Assembly (NCBI GenBank): GCA_964394585.1
Contig: CAYMYI010000131.1
Location: 1-10,680, forward strand
Origin: CAYUJH01 sp964394585
GTDB taxonomy: Bacteria > Bacteroidota > Bacteroidia > Cytophagales > Flammeovirgaceae
Direction of reading: 5' to 3'
DNA: 10,680 nucleotides
Part shown: one piece after another, positions 7,175-10,680 of the stretch
Position numbering within the stretch: the stretch's first letter is position 1
Layout: each line of letters opens with the position of its first letter
The notes under the pieces: model-generated
What the model was told of the DNA's origin: nothing
Databases searched by the model: none
The model's input: only the letters and a program-made list of their open reading frames with translations
Position numbers and translations under genes: made by a program

Positions 7175-7901
7175 TCAAATCTGAGAAAATTCCATTAAGG
7201 CTTTGGTCTACCTCATGGCTGGCTTTTGTAACAAGGTCGGCATATTCGCTGCCAATGCGGATGAATGCGTTGTAATCGCCACTAGCGAGTTTTTCCAACA
7301 TTTCATCTTTAATGTCGACCATCTTTACTTTAGGAATGAGGTCTTCACCAAATTGGTGTGTAAAGCTATTGTTATAAACTGTGAAAACCACTTTTGCATC
7401 CTTAAACATTGGATCGTTTTTGTAAGTCGTTTTCAAATACATAGGAATGAGGCTTGTCATCCAATCGTTACAATGTACAATATCCGGTGCCCAGCCTAAT
7501 TTCTTTACCGTTTCGATTACACCCTTGCAAAAGAAAATGGAGCGTTCGTGGTTATCGTCGAAAAAGTTTTTGTTTTTATCGATAAATACTGATTTACGCT
7601 GAAAATAATCTTCGTTGTCAATGAAGTAAACCTGCAATTTAGCGCTAGGGATAGAAGCCACTTTGATAGTGAGTGGTTTCTCTTCGTCGCCTACGGCAAT
7701 GTTAATACCGGAGAGTCGCACCACTTCATGCAAACGATTTTTGCGTTCGTTAATTATCCCGAACCGTGGTACCATAATTCGGATTTCCATCCCTTTTTCT
7801 TGCATCGATTGAGGTAGCGCACGTACGTAGTCTGCTACATCAGAAGTTTGCAAAAAAGGATTGATTTCACTGGACACATAGAGAATTTTCACTTTGGACA
7901 T
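7092..7901 (-). CDS. Short glycogen/starch-synthase-like protein (GT5 N-terminal domain only)
   Basis: This 269-residue protein matches the N-terminal Rossmann domain of glycogen synthase (GT5). Matching features are KILYVSSEINPF at the start, LPQSMQEKGMEIRIMVPRFG (29-48), PDIVHCNDWMTSLIP (139-153, replacing HAHDW) and VVFTVYNNSF (171-180). Full-length synthases have about 470-530 residues and a second GT-B domain that binds ADP-glucose; that half is absent, and the protein ends in an acidic tail after DLVTKASHEV. The KTGGLAD motif that binds the nucleotide sugar is replaced by LQTSDVAD, losing the conserved lysine and both glycines. I therefore infer that it is not a glycosyltransferase on its own. 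The frame is clean and has a good promoter, so it is not an obvious pseudogene. Similar short proteins are annotated as glycogen synthase beside DUF4270 and panC in other Bacteroidota (from memory). ATG at 7901 is the start. Confidence 0.85.
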   Translation of the reverse strand: MSKVKILYVSSEINPFLQTSDVADYVRALPQSMQEKGMEIRIMVPRFGIINERKNRLHEVVRLSGINIAVGDEEKPLTIKVASIPSAKLQVYFIDNEDYFQRKSVFIDKNKNFFDDNHERSIFFCKGVIETVKKLGWAPDIVHCNDWMTSLIPMYLKTTYKNDPMFKDAKVVFTVYNNSFTHQFGEDLIPKVKMVDIKDEMLEKLASGDYNAFIRIGSEYADLVTKASHEVDQSLNGIFSDLNVEKIETIEKDENYHESYYTLYNELVS

Positions 7902-7931
7902 ATGCTCTTGTAAGTTTGATTAAATTTCGTG

Positions 7932-7939
7932 CAAAAGTA
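7932..7939 (-). promoter_or_regulatory. Bacteroidota -7 box for the glgA-like/DUF4270 operon
   Basis: On the minus strand these bases read TACTTTTG, an exact TAnnTTTG match. The box lies 30 bp before the ATG at 7901, giving a short leader of roughly 25 bases. No clear TTTG is present at the -33 position. Confidence 0.6.
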
Positions 7940-7994
7940 CAAAAAAAGTCATTTTCCTGCTATGTATGCTTTGAAATAGAATTTTTAGGTATAA

Positions 7995-8026
7995 ATTGCC
8001 TTCTTATTTTGATAAATTGAGTTTTG
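7995..8026 (+). promoter_or_regulatory. Candidate promoter for panC-proC
   Basis: GAGTTTTG (8019-8026) matches TAnnTTTG except at the first base, and ATTG (7995-7998) matches three of four bases of the -33 TTTG at a spacing of 20 bp. A competing candidate is TTATTTTG (8004-8011). The divergent spacer 7902-8080 must contain a plus-strand promoter, but which box is used is uncertain. Confidence 0.3.
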
Positions 8027-8080
8027 CTCTATGGCGAATAAATTTTTCGAAAACTGTTGATTCCATCCGTTGCTCAATTC

Positions 8081-8953
8081 ATGGAAATAATAACGAGTCT
8101 TCCCGTATTAACATCGTTTGTTCGCCATCAAAAACAGAAACAAAAAAGGATTGGCTTTGTGCCCACAATGGGCGCCTTACATGCAGGGCATGCCTCTTTG
8201 GTGCAACGTGCAGTGCGTGAAACTGACTGTGCGATTGCCAGCATATTTGTGAACCCTACTCAGTTTAATAATACATCTGATTTTGAAAAATACCCTACTT
8301 CTGTAGAAAGCGACATCAACATGTTAAGGGAGCTGTCATGTACTGCGGTTTTTTTACCTTCTCTTAAAACGATGTATCCGGAAGGAACGCAATTATCAAA
8401 TTTCCAAATTTCATTTGGGGCTTTAGAGTCTACCATGGAAGGGGCGCATCGGCCCGGGCATTTTCGGGGCGTGGGTATGGTGGTGTCTAAATTGTTCCAC
8501 ATGGTGGTACCCGATGTTGCCTATTTTGGGCAGAAAGACTACCAGCAATACTTAATTATTCGCCAATTAGTGCAAGCGCTGAGCTTTCCTGTAGAAGTAC
8601 GCTGCTGCCCGATTATTCGCGAAGAAAACGGCTTGGCGATGTCATCGCGCAACAGGCGCCTCACAATAGACCAACAGCAAGAAGCCGGCGTATTGTATCG
8701 CGCTTTGCAAACTGCTGCCGCACTGTTGCAAAAAGGAGAGCAGCCCCAAAAAGCCGTTTCGGCAGCGAAGGCACTCATTGAAACGGTTCCCACGGTACAA
8801 CTCGAATATTTGCACATTGCCAATGCGCACAACTTACAGCTTGTAGATGCCTTACCGTTACCTTCAACCGTACTCATTGCTATTGCTGCACACGTTGGCG
8901 AAGTTCGCCTGATTGATAATCATATCGTAGAAATCCATTCACAAACAAAATAG
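8081..8953 (+). CDS. panC: Pantothenate synthetase (pantoate--beta-alanine ligase)
   Basis: This enzyme condenses pantoate and beta-alanine with ATP to give pantothenate, the precursor of CoA. From the ATG at 8081 it has 290 residues, close to the usual ~280. An in-frame TTG at 8057 would add eight residues, but the ATG fits the family start better. Nucleotidyltransferase motifs are present: GFVPTMGALHAGHASL (25-40, with the HxGH-type pair H34 and H37), FVNPTQF (57-63), EGAHRPGHFRGV (120-131), YFGQKDYQQ (148-156) and GLAMSSRNRRL (184-194, the KMSKS-like region). The gene looks intact. proC follows after 6 bp, so the two are almost certainly co-transcribed. panD, which supplies beta-alanine and often neighbours panC, is not in the window. 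Confidence 0.97.
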   Translation: MEIITSLPVLTSFVRHQKQKQKRIGFVPTMGALHAGHASLVQRAVRETDCAIASIFVNPTQFNNTSDFEKYPTSVESDINMLRELSCTAVFLPSLKTMYPEGTQLSNFQISFGALESTMEGAHRPGHFRGVGMVVSKLFHMVVPDVAYFGQKDYQQYLIIRQLVQALSFPVEVRCCPIIREENGLAMSSRNRRLTIDQQQEAGVLYRALQTAAALLQKGEQPQKAVSAAKALIETVPTVQLEYLHIANAHNLQLVDALPLPSTVLIAIAAHVGEVRLIDNHIVEIHSQTK

Positions 8954-8959
8954 AACGTT

Positions 8960-9772
8960 ATGCAAACGAACACCATTGCCATAATTGGCGGCGGTAATTT
9001 AGGCACTGCCATCGCAGAAGGACTTTACAAGAGCAAAGCCTTTCGACCTGAGGCAATCGCCATAACACGCCGTAAAGTGGAAAAATTGGCTTCTTTGAAA
9101 GAAAAGGGCATACAGGTAACCGCCGATAATTGCGAAGCCGTTCGCAATAGTCAGTATATTGTTTTGGCAATCAAACCCTACCAGATTCGGGCAGTACTTA
9201 CCGAAATACAACCCGTATTACACCCTGCCGAGCATATCCTTATTTCGGTAGTAACCGGTGCAGGTCTTTCCGAGATGGCATCGATTGTGGGAACCGAAAT
9301 TCCTCTTTTCCGCGCCATGCCCAACACTGCTATTGCCATTCAGCAATCGATGACGTGTATTTCCACCAACAACGCAACGGAAGCTCAACAAGAAGCCGTA
9401 CTGCATGTTTTTGAGCAACTTGGCAAAGCGGTAATGATTGACGAAAACCTGATGGCAGCCGCTACAGTACTAGGCGCTTGCGGTATCGCGTTTTCGTTGC
9501 GTTTTATCAGAGCGGCTTCTCAAGGAGGCATACAGATAGGATTTGGGGCAGAAATATCTCAGCTCATTGCCGCACAAACCGTGAAAGGAGCCGCCTCCCT
9601 GTTGCTAGAGAGCGGCAGGCATCCCGAAGATGAAATCGATAAAGTAACCACGCCCCAAGGATGCACCATCGCCGGCCTCAACGAAATGGAACATCAGGGC
9701 TTCAGTTCTGCCTTGATAAAGGGAGTAGTTACCTCATTCGACAAAATCGATGATATTAAAGAAGATGTCTGA
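8960..9772 (+). CDS. proC: Pyrroline-5-carboxylate reductase
   Basis: This 270-residue enzyme reduces 1-pyrroline-5-carboxylate to proline with NAD(P)H, the last step of proline synthesis. The N-terminal dinucleotide-binding motif is IIGGGNLGTAIAEGL (8-22). VLAIKPYQ (68-75) and RAMPNTAIAIQQSMTCI (118-134) are family signatures. The C-terminal dimerisation domain contains LGACGIAF (171-178) and the TTPQGCTIAGLNEME segment (230-244). Length and motifs are normal. The ATG at 8960 comes 6 bp after the panC stop, so it is the second gene of a panC-proC operon. The pathways are unrelated, so the pairing is probably about shared anabolic demand rather than a joint pathway. A T-run directly follows the TGA. 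Confidence 0.96.
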   Translation: MQTNTIAIIGGGNLGTAIAEGLYKSKAFRPEAIAITRRKVEKLASLKEKGIQVTADNCEAVRNSQYIVLAIKPYQIRAVLTEIQPVLHPAEHILISVVTGAGLSEMASIVGTEIPLFRAMPNTAIAIQQSMTCISTNNATEAQQEAVLHVFEQLGKAVMIDENLMAAATVLGACGIAFSLRFIRAASQGGIQIGFGAEISQLIAAQTVKGAASLLLESGRHPEDEIDKVTTPQGCTIAGLNEMEHQGFSSALIKGVVTSFDKIDDIKEDV

Positions 9773-9857
9773 TTTTTTTTTGAAAAATATCTTCCTGATT
9801 TTCAGGTAGAATGATAAAACACATTTTTGCTAGGAAAATCAAGAGGGATTTTTTTAT
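9773..9857 (+). terminator. Weak terminator candidates after proC
   Basis: Two small hairpins lie here. CCTGA/TCAGG (9794-9798 with 9802-9806) has no T-run after it. AAAATC/GATTTT (9835-9840 with 9847-9852) leads into a T-run. A run of nine Ts also follows the proC stop. Neither stem is strong, but together they could end the panC-proC transcript before the tRNA promoter. Confidence 0.4.
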
Positions 9858-9866
9858 GCGGAAGGC

Positions 9867-9898
9867 TTGATTATTTGAAAAGGGTTCTATTATCTTTG
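9867..9898 (+). promoter_or_regulatory. Promoter of tRNA-Thr
   Basis: TATCTTTG (9891-9898) is an exact TAnnTTTG -7 box. CTTG (9866-9869), three of four matches to the -33 TTTG, lies 21 bp upstream. Transcription would begin about 30 bases before the mature tRNA, leaving a short 5' leader for RNase P. Confidence 0.65.
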
Positions 9899-9936
9899 CA
9901 TCGCTTTTGAAGGAAACGCCTTCAATGCAAGGAAAA

Positions 9937-10009
<73 letters not shown>

Positions 10010-10020
10010 CATTCAAAATC

Positions 10021-10056
10021 AAGGAGCTACATGAAAATGTAGCTCCTTTTGTTTTT
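10021..10056 (+). terminator. Strong intrinsic terminator after tRNA-Thr
   Basis: AAGGAGCTACAT (10021-10032) pairs perfectly with ATGTAGCTCCTT (10037-10048) around a GAAA tetraloop, followed by a T-rich tail (TTGTTTTTC). It starts 11 bases after the tRNA 3' end. Confidence 0.93.
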
Positions 10057-10060
10057 CAAT

Positions 10061-10084
10061 AGACCTAGCAAAAGACCTAGTAAA
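10061..10084. repeat. Two tandem 12-bp repeats downstream of the tRNA terminator
   Basis: AGACCTAGCAAA (10061-10072) is followed directly by AGACCTAGTAAA (10073-10084), differing at one base. Only two units are present. The function is unknown; a recombinase-binding repeat near a tRNA is one possibility but is not shown. Confidence 0.6.
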
Positions 10085-10320
10085 CTTCCTTTTAAAGTTT
10101 TGTCATTAACCTGGGCAAGCACTCTTCCCTTTCTTTTTGAAGCTTAGCTAATCTATTAGTGCTTCTGTATTCTCCCTCCTAATTTAAGCATACAATCTTA
10201 GGTCTTTTTGGATTTACCTTTTAGGGATTGCAAAGAGTATGACCGCTAGTGATGCAAAATCATCTTTCTATGAAACGGGCGTTTATTGCATGGCAATCTG
10301 TGTGAGGAGTCATCATGTGG
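10085..10320. other. Apparently non-coding stretch between the tRNA unit and the attC-like element
   Basis: No frame of convincing length was found on either strand. A minus-strand frame is open for 28 codons (10178-10095) and, across a TAG, a further 13 codons (10220-10182). Its charged translation (such as RLAKLQKEREECLPRL) could be the remnant of a decayed gene, but I cannot name a family. A small inverted repeat ATTGC/GCAAT lies at 10285-10297 and AAACG/CGTTT at about 10273-10284. Confidence 0.4.
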
Positions 10321-10443
10321 ATATAACGGTTCAACTTGTGCCACTTTGTAAGATTAAGTCTTAACTACGCTATTGGGGCAGTTCAGTCAACAAAAGCCTT
10401 CATGTTCGGTCGTACCGACCACACGAAAGCTTAGTTGTTAGGC
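10321..10443 (-). repeat. attC-like structured element (possible integron cassette recombination site)
   Basis: Read on the minus strand, the element begins with GCCTAAC (10443-10437), a match to the attC R'' consensus RYYYAAC. It ends with GTTATAT (10327-10321), close to the R' consensus GTTRRRY with one mismatch. Inside these, the arms pair in attC fashion: TAAC/GTTA, then five unpaired bases on each side, then an L-box-like segment (AACTTGTG against CACGAAAGCTT) with two extra unpaired bases. The centre carries a GGTCG/CGACC hairpin (10408-10420). The 123-bp length is within the range known for attC sites. The neighbouring minus-strand frame stops inside R'', as cassette genes often do. 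No integrase or second copy is in the window, so it could instead be another kind of dispersed repeat. Confidence 0.45.
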
Positions 10444-10680
10444 TCTGTGTTGTGTTTTTTTGTGCTTGTCTATTTCTAAATCAAAAACTGCTACTATATT
10501 CTTTGATATAAATTTAGAAGCTATCTTATAATCACTTAATACTTCTTTTTCAACAAATTTATTGATCTCTGTTTGATAACAAATTGCATTAAATAATCCA
10601 AAGAACTTAATAAATGGATCAAAATCATTAGACTTGTTGTCATTGAAAATCAAGCAGTTAATTGAAAGTTCCACAAACCT
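10438..10680 (-). CDS. Hypothetical protein, partial (cassette-like gene)
   Basis: The frame is open from the window edge to a TAA at 10440-10438, giving 80 visible residues. The GTG at 10674 is an internal or alternative start, since the frame continues open beyond it, so the true start probably lies outside the window. The translation is rich in Lys, Asn, Ile, Phe and Asp, with no signal peptide, membrane segment or motif that I recognise. The DNA is much more AT-rich than the genes upstream, suggesting a foreign origin. The stop codon lies within the GCCTAAC end of the attC-like element, so gene and element appear to form one unit in the same orientation. It could be a mobile cassette gene; a chance open frame in AT-rich DNA is less likely but possible. 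Confidence 0.5.
   Translation of the reverse strand, partial: RFVELSINCLIFNDNKSNDFDPFIKFFGLFNAICYQTEINKFVEKEVLSDYKIASKFISKNIVAVFDLEIDKHKKTQHRA

Noticed and set aside
6792..7184. A 130-codon plus-strand frame opposite DUF4270
   Set aside because: It is antisense to the DUF4270 and GT5-like genes, has no promoter or family motif, and is explained by the complementary frame.
8057..8080. TTG start for panC giving eight extra residues
   Set aside because: The ATG at 8081 matches the family's usual N-terminus and length, and ATG is the stronger start.
10095..10220. Decayed integrase or transposase gene on the minus strand
   Set aside because: Two short open runs separated by a stop give a charged peptide, but no recombinase motif is visible and the length is too small to assign.

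Overview
The window looks like a chromosomal segment from a Bacteroidota member, probably of the Cytophagales/Flexibacter-like group (the rank below phylum is inference). Three things point there. The first protein ends in a type A sorting domain of the type IX secretion system. A DUF4270 lipoprotein sits beside a short glycogen-synthase-like protein, panC and glmS. Several genes are preceded by the Bacteroidota -7 promoter box TAnnTTTG. Most of the window has middling GC and ordinary housekeeping genes; the last few hundred bases are clearly more AT-rich.

Layout. 1-781: 3' part of a secreted, T9SS-exported protein (+). 971-2626: dihydrolipoamide acyltransferase (E2) with two nearly identical lipoyl domains (+). 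2731-3723: aspartate-semialdehyde dehydrogenase, asd (+). A strong bidirectional terminator lies between asd and the convergent glmS (3806-5647, -). Upstream of glmS on the minus strand are a DUF4270 lipoprotein (5804-7174) and a short glycogen-synthase-like protein (7092-7901). Their reading frames overlap by 83 bp and a hairpin terminator separates them from glmS. A divergent promoter region (7902-8080) leads to panC (8081-8953) and proC (8960-9772), a tight two-gene operon (+). Next come tRNA-Thr(TGT) with its own promoter and a strong terminator. The final ~600 bp hold no recognisable housekeeping gene: a 12-bp tandem repeat, an apparently non-coding stretch, a 123-bp structured element resembling an integron attC site, and a partial AT-rich reading frame (-) whose stop codon lies inside that element.

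How the genes fit together. E2 serves central carbon metabolism. asd (lysine/threonine/methionine), proC (proline), panC (pantothenate) and glmS (amino sugars for the envelope) are separate biosynthetic steps. The glgA-like/DUF4270 pair next to panC and glmS is, from memory, a recurring Bacteroidota neighbourhood whose function is not established. The most unusual points are the apparently non-catalytic glycogen-synthase-like protein coupled to a lipoprotein, and the attC-like element with its cassette-like gene downstream of the tRNA.
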